A stretch of 64,000 nucleotides of DNA, taken from Massospora cicadina. Lineage: Eukaryota; Entomophthoromycota; Entomophthoromycetes; Entomophthorales; Entomophthoraceae. The notes beneath the pieces were generated by a model, which saw nothing but the letters and a program-made list of their open reading frames with translations, was not told the origin of the DNA and made no database searches. Positions within the stretch are counted from its first letter, which is position 1; each line of letters begins with the position of its first letter. The DNA lies in the NCBI GenBank assembly GCA_022478985.1, contig JAKSZP010007908.1:1-64000 (forward strand). Reading direction: 5' to 3'. The position numbers and the translations under genes were made by a program. Positions 10,200-22,399 of the stretch are shown here, piece after piece.

Positions 10200-12020
10200 A
10201 GAAGCTCCATTTTAGTGGACTATCTCATGATTGTAAGCCTGTAGCTTTAATGCTCATCAGGACAGTTATCCTTCTGGTTCTCTTAAATTGTGTAGCCAAT
10301 GAAGCAGGGAGTGGTCCGTCACCACTTTAAAATTGTTTTCCATGAATATACACCCAAAACTGTTTACATGTATAAATTACTGCAAGGAATTCATGCTCAG
10401 TAACGGTGTAATTCCTTTCAGCTACTGATAATGTATGGCTCATATATGTTATAATATTTCATCCCCAAGTTCACCACTTAATCAGGATAACACTGATTGC
10501 CTTTAACAAAGCATCATTCTGCATTATAAATTCTCAATTGAAATTCAGATATTTTAATATTAGATAATCTATAAAACACCTGCGTAACTCATCAAATGAA
10601 TTCTGCGCCTCTTCATTCTAAACGAATCCTTTCTCAGGATCCTTCAGCAAATGAAAGAGGGGCTTGGTTATCTTCACAAATTTTCATATGAATTTTCAAT
10701 AGTATCCAACCATTCTAAGGAACACTTGGATATTTCGGACACTTTTTAGTACAGCCACTCTCTCTATGGCCTCAATCTTCTGGGCTTGCAGCTGAAGTCC
10801 ACTAGAGTTGATAACGAATCCCAGATAATTCAACTCTTTCTTGAAGAAGTGGCACTTCCTTGGCCTGATCTTCAAATTATCCATAGACAGTCTCTTGAAG
10901 ACTTCTTCCAAGTGGTGTAAATGGTCAATAAATGTCTTATGGAACTTATTTATATCGTCCAAGTACACCAAGGTGAATCACAACTTCAGTTCATATAAGA
11001 TAGCATCCATGTCCTCTGGAACGTCGCAGGCTCATTACATAGACCTCGAGGGCATCCTTGTCAGTTGATACAACCCCTGCACAGTAATGATTGCACATTT
11101 TTGGTCTTCTGTTGGCGAATCTGCCAATATCCCAATATTAGATCCATTGTGGAGATATACTTTGTGTTGTAAATTTGGCAATACTCTATATATCTGCCAA
11201 AGGGTTTTTGCACAGGGTTACGCCCACTGAGCAATTTGAATGGACAATTTGAAGATCATCTGTTCTTTGGAACACTCATAGACAAACAACTATAATAATA
11301 ATAAAAAGGGAGCCAAGTCCTCAACAACTCTTCTTCATTTTTTGTCTAATAATCTTGGCGGATCTCTTCTAGTCCGCTCCCTCTTACTTCCTTCCTTTTC
11401 AGCTTAACCTCCTCCTTATCAATCCTCTCATCTCGCTGATATCACAGTGACCTCATATAGTATTGACTCTTGCTTAGTTTATTTGTTCCGCTGTATTCTC
11501 ATTGGTTTTGGCTTGTTGTTCTTCAACTCTTTATTGCCCTAATTTGAGAAATCCAAATTATCTTTTGTCAAATGTCAACATCGCCTTATTACCTTATTTT
11601 GAAGGCAATTCAATAATGACCTGTTATAACCCAATATCGCCTCATCCTAAAGCAAATAAATACTTATAGCTCTGAAACATCCTCAGCTGATTCTGCCCAT
11701 TTATCTTTGCGGAATTCCTCCAATGATTAGTTGATCATAATTGTGGCTTGTCATCCAGTCATATAGGCTCATGACACTTTGCTTTTCTCAATTGATTTAA
11801 TGCATTTTTGATTTGTGGTAGTGGATACAAATCCTTCTTTGTTACCTTTCATCTTCTGATAATTGATCACCACATGATTAGAGCCATCCTTCCTCTTCAC
11901 AATCAGGATAGAGACTACCCAGGGACTTTATAATGGAACTAGAAGCCTATGCTTCATTAGTTTGTTGATCTCTTCTTCCACTACTGCTTTGGCTGCCTTT
12001 GACTAAAAATTGGTCTCATC
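10200..12020 (-). pseudogene. Gypsy-B reverse transcriptase and RNase H (broken)
   Basis: Reading from 12020 downward, the start of RT shows 'AAKAVVEEEINKLMKH' and 'ILIVKRKDGSNHVVIN'. An open piece at 10971-10696 carries the catalytic box YLDD (10965-10954) followed by 'HLEEVFKRLSMDNLKIRP' and 'KCHFFKKELNYLGFVI', the palm/thumb junction. RNase H follows to about 10200 but is heavily degraded. Gypsy-E has a closely similar RT ('THLEEVFHRLSEANTKIKP'), so the two belong to one lineage. Multiple frameshifts rule out function. Confidence 0.82.
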
Positions 12021-13400
12021 CTTATTAGCTAATTTTCCAGAGTGTTAACTTTGTGGATTATATTCCTCATTCATACCAAATTATGGTCGTCCTGGGCAAA
12101 TACTTCCTAATAAATGTCAAACAATTTGAGCACCCCCTCCTGCTGTCTGTCCGTCAGATCAGCAAATTACTCTCAGTCAACCAATAAAGTCAATACTCTT
12201 GACAGCCCCTGCAGATAATACCATCTCATCGAGGGTCCCAAAATCATGTAATTTTCTCAATTCAGCTGTCAGGATTAGATGAATAAATGTAATTATTTGA
12301 TTCTTCTCAATCTTAATCAGTTTTTCACTCAAATTTGACAGTAGAACCCAAATTTCTTTATTTCCCAGCATAATTATTTCAGAAGCCACTCAAGTCTCTA
12401 TTCTATACTTCTTACAGGTGCTTTTAACTTCTCCATACAGCAGATTGGGTATCTACAACATCAATCCCATATCGACTATGATCTGCAATCCCAGCAGTAT
12501 GGTTCTCAAACTCTTAATCCTCAATTAAATTCCCCAACTTTCCAGTATTTCCGTCAGCATTTCTCATTGCTTTAGGCCAACTAATTGGTAACAAATCAGG
12601 ACAATGTCATCATTGTAGATCAGATTGATGAAATTATTCCTCCTGGTCAGTGGAGCTTCCCCATCTTTCTGATAAACCAATGGTAACATCTGACCCAATA
12701 TGGTCAATGTATTATCTTAAAATTTACATTTAAGTACCTCCGTAGAAACTCTGTCCCAATCAGAATATTGTAGTTTAGTTTTGCAAAAACTATTGCTGGG
12801 GTGGATACCACTAAAGATCCAAATCAAAGTGACAAAGCACTATATGCTCCACAGGAGATGGTAGTATTCAGCCCAGCTCTCCCATACTCTTTCTTGTGTT
12901 CTAGATCAGGTGAGATTCTCATCTTTTTCACCAGCTTGGTTGAGGAAATATTGATAGGCGCTCCACTACCAACTATTGCCCACACCCATACTCAATTAAC
13001 CAGTATATCAATATATGTACACTCAGAGTATTGCAAAATTGTGTTTACTGAGTGTATGGCGGCATTATTTGCTGAATCAAGGGTGTGATTAATTTGCACC
13101 AACAGATCAGGAAATGATTCTGTAATCACGCAAAGGTGGGATAAATAGGTTTGTCTCATCTAATTTGACCTCAGCTAGATCTTCCGGGTTCTCTGCATAT
13201 TGAATCTTGTCTTATAGTTGTCACGCATATAGCAAGCGACCTCCTTGATTATTTTGGGGTCAATACCCTTTGCTCCAGATCTGGTACCACATTGATTTAT
13301 AAATTGACCACTTGATAAAGTCATCCGGTACATTGTCATTGACAAATAGATCACTAATGTCGATTTCTTAATGCAAAATATTAGGGGGAACAGGTTTATC
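12021..13400 (-). pseudogene. Gypsy-B protease and linker (heavily degraded)
   Basis: This is the interval between the Gag knuckle and the RT start, where protease is expected. Fragments read on the minus strand ('MASEIIMLGNKEIWVLLSN' at 12389 downward; 'RINLFPLIFCIKKSTLVIYL' near 13400), but no clear Asp-Ser/Thr-Gly motif survives. The assignment rests on position. Confidence 0.4.
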
Positions 13401-14680
13401 CGCAGCTCTAGAATGTTCCCCATCTAGGATGCGGTCCCTTTTTTGACTCCTGTATGGGTTTGGCCTCTTTCACCTGGACTACATTGATCTGTTCCTTAGG
13501 CTTCTTGCATTGAACAGTGAAGTATCCTTTTCCTCTGCATTTTAAACAGCGTTTGTCCTTCATATTAATCTGCTTGAACTCCTTGGGCTTATTCCCAGCA
13601 TGGTTCAATTATTGGACTCCTTAGCGCTATTGTTCCCCTTTGTAGGATTTGAATTTTGCAATGGACTTGGCTTGAAACTTCTATTAGTGGCATCAAATGT
13701 AGCTCCTAATATGTTCAAATTATCCACCATCTGCGAGGCGGTAATCTTTGTTGCAAACATGGAAGACATCATTTGATGTAAATTGCAATAGGGCCGAAGG
13801 GCTACTTGCAATGTGATCTGTACATCAAAAATGTCCTGTACTTTTGCTCTAACAAAAATCTGTGATTCTTGGTAGAATCAATTGGTGAAACTTACTAAGA
13901 GTTCGTCCTTCTGGAATTGGATTCCCATTTTTCTGTTTGCACTTTGACATATACATGGGACTTCCATATTCTTTCATTTTTGCCACCTTAGCCTCTGAGT
14001 ATGACCAGCTGCACCCCTCTAAATGGGTTAACACTAAGCTCTGACAATTGGTGTCCAAACAGTTCATCACCATCAAAGCTTTTGACGTTTGCTGTACCCA
14101 AACATTGTCATGTCAAATAATCATAAAAACACAGGGGCATTATTAAATGGAATGTGGGTAATTTCAGCGTAGCCCTAAATTCTTTAAAGTCTCTAGCCAC
14201 CACTCTTAAAAGCTACTTGACTGAATTGATGAGTGATTTCAGAAGTCATCTCCAAAATGGCTGTGAATGCAGTCAGAATATTTCATCAAATAGTCAACTT
14301 CCCAAATGGAGTTATTGGGATCCTTTCTTCAGTGTCAGTCACCACATAGGGATCACATTCATATTTATGAGTCTTCAACTCTTTACTTGCTTTATCAGAT
14401 GCTCTATGTCTGCGCTGGATGCCTATAATTGAATATGATCCATTTCACATTTAGTCTTCAAATATAAAACTTCTCAAACTAGATCTCCTTCTTTTATTAA
14501 TAACGTTACTTTCCCTATTAGCTCATTGCCAAAATTAGAGTCATCTTTAACTCCTTCCTTGATCTTGGTAACTATCTCCTCTAAGGCAGCAAATTCTCAA
14601 TGATCTGCAGAATTCAAGGCGTCCTTGTTGATGGTTGCCAACTCCGTCAAGAGTTTTCTTAACTCATCCTTGTATGACAT
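13401..14680 (-). pseudogene. Gypsy-B Gag with zinc knuckle (broken)
   Basis: A minus-strand ATG at 14680 begins 'MSYKDELRKLLTELATI', about 30 bases downstream of the primer-binding site, so it is the likely gag start. Pieces follow in changing frames, including 'MMVMNCLDTNCQSLVLTHL' from 14076. The nucleocapsid knuckle CLKCRGKGYFTVQC is at 13548-13507; the expected His is Tyr, so the CCHC finger is damaged. Gag forms the particle that packages element RNA. Confidence 0.65.
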
Positions 14681-14709
14681 CTTGAACTAGTGTATCCTAC
14701 TCAACTGCA

Positions 14710-14772
14710 CCCCTGTAGTGAGCACCAATTGTTAAATTCCTGGAAGCTACTAGCCCCTGTAGTGAGCACAAT
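14710..14772 (-). other. Gypsy-B primer-binding site, tandemly duplicated
   Basis: On the minus strand the sequence after the 5' LTR reads ATTGTGCTCACTACAGGGG, and about 45 bases further in there is a second copy with the better match TGGTGCTCACTACAGGGG (14727-14710). It begins TGG, complementary to the CCA end of a tRNA. Each copy is preceded by the LTR end TTTAACA, so the LTR-PBS junction was duplicated. Gypsy-E and Gypsy-G have nearly the same PBS. Confidence 0.7.
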
Positions 14773-15872
14773 TGTTAAAATCTTGGGTTCTTCACTGATT
14801 GATAGTTTTAAAATTGTTAACTGCACAGATCTGGTATGTTCAGGCTTTTCGTTGTTAGATAATATATGATTGTTGATTGATAATAGTATGAAGACTATTA
14901 TTCATAATTAAATAGGTAAACAATTCTGGTCCAACGCTCAACATTTTTTTCTCCTTAAAATACTCCTGATGTCTTCAGTAGAGATTTATAACCTTATCCG
15001 CCTGACTTTATCCATGCCCAGATCCCTAAGTTTACAGCCTTTCCTTTGGTGACATGAAGTCAGCAGCAATTCATCTAAGCTCAGCTTCTCTTCTATGGAA
15101 ACTCGATTCTTACTCTTTATTCTTCTAAAGAGTCCCCTAAATAAAGCACACAAGCATTAATTCCTGAAGATTAAATGAAACAAGACCAATAAGGCTTTCT
15201 GCTATTTTTTCCCTAATTCAAGTTTTTTAATTAAAGTAATTTATCATGGGAATTTTAGAGGGAGCTTGGTGCCCAACCCTTGGTTGGCGCCTCAGCCATG
15301 AAACGGCAGCCGTTGCCATTAGATTTCTCTTTGATGTCTCACTAGCAATGTTCTTCCCCATCTGGTTATGATTCCTTTGTTGGACATCCTAGAGACCTAA
15401 AACAGAAAGAGTCAGAAAACGTGTCCCTAACGTTTTCAACTTGATTCCAGTGAACCAATCATATTTAATGAGAAACCTGTTTAGGTAATGGGACTTGTTA
15501 CCCATTAAGGCAGGTCACAAACCAACTGATTGATTTGCTAGTTGCAGGCAGCATCACTTGCCTTGCAACTTGCTCCTTAAATTCCCGATTAGTTGATGAT
15601 AAACCTGACCAATCCCAATCAGTACACCTGATAGTTAATCATTGATAAACTATCAGATGCTCCCATTTCATCAGCAACTCTGACTGATAAGATCTTAAGC
15701 ATCCACCTGGATTGATCCCTGATGGATCTGATCCTGGAGAATTACCTAAAAATTCTTAAAAATTTTAACCCAAAATTTGGTTAACTGATACCCAATTCAC
15801 TCGCCATAGGGAATTATCCCCTTGCAACCCATGTTAATATAGACAGCTGGAAAGGTGGGAAAAATTCCAACA
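14773..15872 (-). repeat. Gypsy-B 5' LTR (right)
   Basis: This is the uninterrupted partner of the LTR at 3857-6869, about 1100 bp, with plus-strand ends TGTT and AACA. The GGGAA target duplicate follows at 15873-15877. Shared blocks include CTTTCCTTTGGTGACATGAA and the segment around 'CCCAACCCTTGG'. Confidence 0.93.
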
Positions 15873-15877
15873 GGGAA

Positions 15878-16486
15878 TTAGAGGGGGTTGTGGCCTACCA
15901 TCATGTAATAAGTAGACTGGAGTACCTGGTGTCATTTAAAGGGGTTGATGTGACGGAGAACAGCTGGGTCCCAGCACATGACTGCGCCATTCTCAAGACC
16001 TCATTAATGAGTTTCACAAGCGTACCCTGGATGCAGTTGGACCAAGGACAAACTAATTGTCACCACCATGAAGCTGGCCTCTGCCACAAGAACTTTTCTC
16101 TGGCTGAAGCCCCATGGGGGTAGGAGCCCCAAAAGAACATAAGGGCAATTTCATGGTTAAATGACATAGTAATGACAGATTTTACTAGTAAGGGAAAAAC
16201 GTGAAAGGATAGGGGATCAAGTTAATGAACCTGCCTGACCTGAGGAACACCCTGGACCACCTCTGGGTAAGGTCAAAATATGCGCAAGTTGGTTATGGGG
16301 GTGCGCATGATTGACATGGGGGTGCTAAATCCTCAGCTGTGCAATGCACCAGATTTAAAATTATGATGGTACGATACATTTTCTGGAAAAATGGGGCTTT
16401 AGATTCCATTCAGTTTACTATATTTCTAAATTGGCAAAATTCAGTTGCAGTCAATCACCTAAGTGTTAGAATACTCAAACTATAGT
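15878..16486 (+). mobile_element. Gypsy-A resumed: chromodomain and 3' region
   Basis: Right after the second GGGAA the Gypsy-A frame resumes with a chromodomain-like sequence ('SRLEYLVSFKGVDVTENSW', about 15908-15970), directly continuing the codons ending at 3856. Chromodomain Trp and Glu-Asn-x-Trp positions are recognisable. A purine-rich stretch near 16110-16122 (TGGGGGTAGGAG) may be the polypurine tract. From 16125 to 16486 no coding is seen; it may be the start of the Gypsy-A 3' LTR. Gypsy-G inserted at 16486. Confidence 0.75.
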
Positions 16487-16847
16487 ACCACACTTGGCAT
16501 TTCTGCTGATGGGTCAAGCTGATAAGGAGTAGTTGGATGCTTCCATCATGACCTAACATAATACAATGGTCTTAACCAGCCCAAGGGAACATTAATAATA
16601 AAAATTAAATCAGGTCATAAGAGGTTAGTTTATTATGTAAATAATAGTACTATTTAAAAACAATAAAGAAATCAGGATTATGATGAGTGATAGGCGATTA
16701 CCACATGTAAGAGTGGAAGTAGATTCAGGAATGTAGGAGGCAATGGCACGGGTAAGTTCAGAGTTGGAATCCTCTCTCTCATAACAATCACTTTAGTTAC
16801 TATGATTCAATTTGAACAGCAAATTTGGATAATCACACACAGTAGAG

Positions 16848-18269
16848 ATGGGCGACTTTATCAATAAAAATAATACAACATGGGTGAGCATCGCGGCGAG
16901 TGGTGCGCTTAACGATGCAACTAAGGGCAAGAAACGCCCTGGAGGGGGACCAGGAACCCAATATACAAGGAAATCGCAAACTCAGACACCATCTGGGTTT
17001 ATGGTATTCACTGTAAAGCACACGCAATATATTTACATTCAGTTTAACCAACCCTTGTCAAAGGTGGAGCATGGGATCAGACTCTTCCTTGGGATGAGTC
17101 ACTGACCCTGTGGGAGAAAACATGTGAGGCACAGCCCTCACTTTTCCCTCACGCGGTGTACATAGCCACCAAAAACATGGGCCATGGCTGGATCAATATT
17201 GGTTTCAAAACAGCTGATGAAGCCAATGCTGCAGCAAAAGTCTGTGTGGAAATTGACCTCCCCGAGGGCAAAAAAATTGTGCACACTGCACGCACCAAAT
17301 GGAACAAAGTGAAAACTTTCTTTATCTCTTTTGACTCGCTCCCCACCAACCTCCCTCATAAAGTAATTGAGGAGGAGCTCCGCAAAGGTCTCGTGGCCTA
17401 CAGAGAAATTAAGCAACTTGAATTACAAAAATTTCGCCTGATGCCCAACCTGTGCACAGGCAAAGCTATTGCCATAATCAACCTTTTCCCAGAAGTGGAA
17501 GAGGACTTATCCAGAATTCCCCACACAGCAGAATTTCACTTTGCAGATGGGGGCCAGTCAGCCACATTCTGAGTTACAATGGAACGTGCACCGCCCATTT
17601 GCAACCACTGTGGCTCACTGGGCCACAAGGAACATGCATGCCCTGTGAAAGAGGGCTTAATGGAAAATGGTTATTGTGAGGAAGCAATGGAGAGATAATG
17701 AAAACTTCGCCAAAATAACTGAAGGTCACCACTCATTCCTCTGGGGAGAAGATGGGCTATACTCCATCGTGGACCCAGTTACATGCAAAGAGCATAAAGT
17801 GTCACAAAAAGCCCACAAGTGAGCAGTGGCTGAAGCGGCGGCAAACGCGGAGTCTGCCATTAACCTTAGACAAATTTGGGAGGATATTTTAGATATTCAC
17901 TGAGCCAACCAATCAGAACAATATGCCCAGGTAAAAAATTTTCACAGTAACCTGACTGAGTCACAAAGCTACATCAGTAATGCACATACTGAGGAATAAT
18001 GCAACCGCAATTTGGGCGAAAATGTGGTGCACAATTCACCAAAGTTGAACCTCAAAAATATAGAATCCAATCAACAATCTGCATCAAATCAACATGAGAC
18101 CTATGCAGGAAAGGTTGACACAAATGCAAAAAACTGCAATTCCCGTGAATCATTGGGTCAGATCAAGGGAACCAACAATGGTAGTGAAAAAGTTGGATTA
18201 CAGACGCGGAGAATGGCCAAAATGAGTTGCACTGGGATAGGGCCAGAGGGCCCTCCCAACCACTCCTGA
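16848..18269 (+). pseudogene. LINE-C ORF1, RNA-binding protein (frameshifted)
   Basis: The start ATG is at 16848 ('MGDFINKNNTTWVSIAASG'). After a frameshift near 17105 the protein continues from about 17150 with 'GWINIGFKTADEANAAAKV' and 'FFISFDSLPTNLPHKVIEEE', an RRM-like stretch parallel to that in the half-LINEs. A stop at about 17570 precedes the knuckle CNHCGSLGHKEHACP (about 17598-17642), a good Cys-x2-Cys-x4-His-x4-Cys. The C-terminal part ends at TGA 18267-18269, which lies inside a strong hairpin just before ORF2. ORF1 proteins bind the element RNA and act as chaperones. Confidence 0.8.
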
Positions 18270-18288
18270 GGCGCCGCGGGCACCTCAG
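18266..18288 (+). promoter_or_regulatory. Hairpin spanning the LINE-C ORF1 stop, before ORF2
   Basis: CTGAGG (18266-18271) pairs with CCTCAG (18283-18288), extended by GCC/GGC around a short loop. The ORF1 stop TGA lies in the 5' arm and the ORF2 ATG is at 18300, 11 bases after the stem. LINE-D has a different but equally strong palindrome at the same place. Confidence 0.6.
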
Positions 18289-18299
18289 TGTCAATAGGG

Positions 18300-21200
18300 A
18301 TGCTAAACATCGCAGGAGCCAGGGCTCATACATCCCAAGCCAAAAAGCTGAATTCCTGCAAAAACCTCTTGTAGACATCTTGGCCATCCAAGAAACCCAC
18401 TGTCTACAAGGGGAAGAAGGATCCTGGTCAACCAGGGTCGCACCATCACAATCAGTATGGATATCTCACTGTGGGGTGATTTTCTGAAACAACAAAAAAT
18501 TAAAATTACAAATTTGTCATCACACTTACACGGTTGAGTCCTGGTAGCAACAATCACATACCAAGAGGAAATAATTTTGATAGCATATGTCTATGAACCA
18601 TGCACCGCAACTGAGAGAAAACAATTTTTTGAAAACATTCCTACTCTCACTCTCCCACCAGATACCATTTTGTTAGGCGATTTCAACTGCTGGGATAACC
18701 CCAATACAGATCGATGGCCTAATCCCAGGGGAAACCCACCTGGACACATTAAATTCCGCACAATGAAGGCATCTCTTGGCCTACAGGATGCTCTCCCCCC
18801 CAGTTCACCACTCCTTCCCCACATGACGTGGCCAACATATGCAAGGGAGTGCTCATATCAATGAGTTGCATTGACCACATCCTCATCCCACAATTCCACC
18901 ACTCAAGAATCTCCAAATTTACAACAAAAAAGATCAATTTTTCTGATCACTGATTAGTTACAGTGCAGTTAGTGCCAACCCAATCCCACACACAGGTGTC
19001 GCCTTGGAGAAAGCTTCACCCAGAAAATATAAAATTGCCTGAGATATCTGACTGGGTTGAAAACAAAGCTAAAAACCCAGAATTCACAGCCCCATTCACT
19101 TCAGATCTCAAAGGAACATGGGAAAATTTCAAAAAGGATTTAATCAACAAAACCCAACATATTGCATCACATAAGTACACTGCAGACACGGCCACAATCA
19201 AGTGTACCTTGGAAAAACTAGACCACCTGAAAATAAATACTCTGAGATCTGGCTATAGCCCTATTTGGGGACGCAAATGGGAAGAAATATCTGCCCAACT
19301 TAACAATCTCATCTTTGAACACCAAAACAGAAATAAAGTATCAAACAAAGGTAAGTTCATAAAGGAAGGCAAAATCTGCTTGACATACTTTTTCCACCAA
19401 TTACACTCTCGCAGAAACCATCCCACATGCACACAGGTCTGCAAGACCAACGGCACCGTGGCAACTGACCCTGAGGAGGTCAAGGCGGAATTACACCGTT
19501 ATTACACCAAATTATATCACGAAACGCCAACAGACTCACAAAAAATTAAAAGATTTATACAAACTGCTGAGATACAAAGTACACCATCAAATTACAATAT
19601 ACTATCCCTTATTACACGGGAGGAGCTTTGGGAGACAAAACGCGGTGAACCACGTAGGAAATTCCAGGGCCTGATGGGATACCCTGCAAATTTTACAAAA
19701 TAATATTTTCAACAAATCGCCCCCTCCTATTGGCGTCTATGCACCAGTGCTTGTTGGAAACACGCATCTACCAGGAGGCCATTAATCCTACGTTATAACC
19801 TTATATAAAAAGGGTGACAAATTGGACCTGGCCAACTGGCGCCCAATTGCACCCTCCAACACTGACACAAAAATTCTAACAAAAATTTTAGCAGCTAGAT
19901 TAGGCGCAATGGCATCTGACGCCCTATCACCCAGCCAGTTTGGGTTTATACCAGGGCGTTCAATCTGGAACAACATTCACCCTGTTGCAAACACTTGCCA
20001 ATCCAAAGCAACTGGTTCCCTGGTCTTCTTGGATCAAGAAAAGCCGTATGACTGGGTTAGCTGGCCATACCTAAAAGAATGTCTACATGCCTTCAAACTC
20101 CCACCAAGATTCATAAAATGGGCGAAGCTCCTAACAGAATCTGCAACCATGGCTGTATGCGGCCCTGGATTCCTAACAAACAAGATTAAACCACACAGAG
20201 GGCTCAAACAAGGGGATCCCCTCAGCCCACTGCTATACAATTTCAGCTTTGACCCGCTCCTCCGAGTAACTGACTCACGTCTCATGGGGATAACTGCACA
20301 AAGACAACCAACAGTCAAGACACTAGCCTTTGCGTATGACTGCATAGCAGGTATAGCAAACAATGAAGATGCCCAACAGCTGGAATGCACTCTAGAGGAA
20401 TACTCCAAGGTGAGCAATGCATCGCTCAACAAAAGAAAGACAGAAATCATCCTCTTAGGCAAATACACAAACAACTAGGCCACAACATCAGAACCTCATA
20501 CCAACACACGAAGAAAAAACCCAATCATTTTACCCTCTGCAACACCTCCCACCACCACTCCTGTCCGACACCTTGGAATTTAGCTAGAATCAGGGGGATA
20601 TGTTAATGAGACAATGGAAAATAACCTGTTACAACGGGTATCCAAACGCGTCGCCTCCCTCAAGGGAAGAACCCCAGGATTAACAGGGCGAGTTACAGTT
20701 GCTAACTCGCTCATCACCCCAATACTATGGTACCCAGCCCACACGATCGCCTTCTCACCTACATTTATATCTTCAATCCGCGCGCTTATCCAGGGCAGGC
20801 TGTGGCCCGGCTCTCACCCTCCTATATGGATGGAAACACTATTTGGCCCACGCTCAAGCGGAGGCATAGGACTAATAGATTTTGAGAGCCACGCCAATCA
20901 CGTCCTAGGTACTTGGATAAAGGAAGTCCTTGCTCCAGACCTCCTGCAACAACATTGGTCCAGAGAAGCAAGTACTAACTTTGCACAGGCGCTCAAATTA
21001 ACCAACCCACATAGCCCACCCAGACTACTTTCATACCTTGCCAAGCACCCTACTGCAACGGGTCCACAAGGAACCTCCCCTCATTTCAAATATATCCTCC
21101 AAACTATCCGCTGTATGGGATGGACCATAGAGAACATGGGTACTATACAGGGAAGGGGACGACCCAGCTCCCAATTTAAATTAAGAAACCCAGAAAATCA

Positions 21201-21843
21201 CCCCCAGAGAGATATACTCGCAACAACCCCAAACATAGCTAGGATAGAATACCTAGATTTGTTGGACATCCCCTACGACTTAACCACACAGAAGACAGTG
21301 TGGAGAATGACTCAACACCCACTCCTACAGCTGAGGATAAGAGAAAACTCCTGGCGCTGTCTGAGAAGGACCTATAGGATAGCGGACTGCTCCAACTCCC
21401 TCCATGAAACATGTGCAGTATGTGGAGGGGAGGGATCCCTACATCACCGCCTAGAAACATGCCCCCCAAACAAAGCCATATGGCAGGAAGTCGCACGCCT
21501 GCTTAAGATCTAAAACGAACAGGAATTCTCAATATCAAAGAGCATCTTCGTGCTTCAGATCGAGTCACCAATCCCATCTACCCTCTGCTCCCTAATAATA
21601 CCCATTGCAATGTGGAAAATCCACACAATTGCATTAGATGAGTTCAAGGGCACGGTCCCAACCATTCATGGGGTTATTAACAGATTCCATGTCCACTTAC
21701 TGGAGCACTTCCAAGCCTGGCTCTATGGATATATGGGACCGAGGCAAAAAGCGCTCATAGAATCATGGTTCCCACTCTGGTTCCTCCACATAAACCCTTT
21801 CCTTCACACCTGCTCCATAGCAGGGGAAACCCCCTCGGAGTAG
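18300..21843 (+). pseudogene. LINE-C ORF2: endonuclease, reverse transcriptase, C-terminal zinc motif
   Basis: ATG at 18300 begins 'MLNIAG', the endonuclease start. Further endonuclease signatures are 'DILAIQETHCLQG' (near 18375-18415), 'LLGDFNCWDN' (near 18670) and a Ser-Asp-His near 18945. RT begins in the 19600s and runs openly from 19822: 'LDLANWRPIAPSNTDTK', 'ILAARLGAM', 'LSPSQFGFIPGRS', 'GLKQGDPLSPLLYNFSFDP'. The catalytic Phe-Ala-Asp-Asp box is Phe-Ala-Tyr-Asp (20329-20340), which would abolish polymerisation. A 299-codon frame (20614-21513) carries the thumb region and the zinc motif CAVCGGEGSLHHRLETC; a final frame ends at 21843. No RNase H domain follows. Confidence 0.9.
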
Positions 21844-22000
21844 CGCACCAACCCCCCATACCTGGCAGTCCCGCTGGCAACAGGGGTAACTTGAGTACCC
21901 TGGGGTACCCAATTTTATATTAGTCAGTTATTTCCTTAGTTTTATGTATACTCGGTAATGTCTGTCCCCTGGTTGGCTTACCTCAGTTAAGTAAAATTGC
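21844..22000 (+). other. LINE-C 3' UTR and conserved tail
   Basis: The 3' UTR ends in GTCTGTCCCCTGGTTGGC, then TTACCTCAGTTAAG and the target duplicate. The core TGTCCRTCCCNTGGTYRGC is shared with LINE-D/E, the alpha and gamma half-LINEs and two SINEs. It is probably the 3' end recognised by the element's reverse transcriptase. Confidence 0.75.
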
Positions 22001-22399
22001 TCAGAGTTGGAGTAGATAAGGATTCAACATTAAATGCCGGACTGAAATCAATAATGGTAACCCAGTTAAGTTGTTTCCATTAACTGCCCTAAGTGAACAA
22101 ATAGAGAATAAAGCATAATAGGTGGCATAAGGTGGTTGACTAGAGTGGTAAACACTGAATATAACCTCAGGCTTAACATCAAGATGATAAAAAGTCAGTT
22201 CAGACATATTTCCTCTCTCATTTTTTTAGTACTAGTGGTGCCCAACCCTAAGGGTGAGCCGCCATGCATCTTTATTTGCAAATGGGCCAAACAAAGGGAT
22301 TATTATAAATAAAAAAATTCCTAATATAGCCCCTAGGTTATCAGCCTAGGAAGCCATATCAGATGGCGAGGAGGCTTTGGGGAAACTCTTGTCTGGCGC

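Larger units (their letters stand above)
3857..15872 (-). mobile_element. Gypsy-B, complete minus-strand Ty3/gypsy element
   Basis: Two long direct repeats (about 1100 bp each) bound a 7.9-kb interior coding gag-pol on the minus strand. Plus-strand LTR termini are TGTTAAAATC and a final CCAACA. The 5-bp duplication GGGAA flanks the whole (3852-3856 and 15873-15877). The interior has a minus-strand primer-binding site next to the right LTR and a purine tract next to the left LTR, both as expected for minus orientation. It inserted into the Gypsy-A chromodomain. Its left LTR was later hit by an alpha half-LINE. All genes are degenerate. No chromodomain was found after integrase. Confidence 0.92.
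16769..22000 (+). mobile_element. LINE-C, full-length APE-type non-LTR retrotransposon
   Basis: A 5232-bp element flanked by an 11-bp duplication TCAGAGTTGGA (16758-16768 and 22001-22011) in the Gypsy-G LTR. It has a short 5' leader, ORF1 with a CCHC knuckle, ORF2 with AP-type endonuclease, reverse transcriptase and C-terminal zinc motif, a 157-bp 3' UTR and the shared tail (GTCTGTCCCCTGGTTGGC, about 21960-21977). No RNase H domain was seen after RT. It is more diverged from LINE-D/E than those two are from each other. Stops and one active-site change show it is dead. Confidence 0.93.

Noticed and set aside
22225..22260. Similarity of the beta 3' end (GTGCCCAACCCT) to a segment of the Gypsy-B LTR (GCCCAACCCTTGG)
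   Set aside because: Only about 12 bases agree well and the flanks do not; likely chance.
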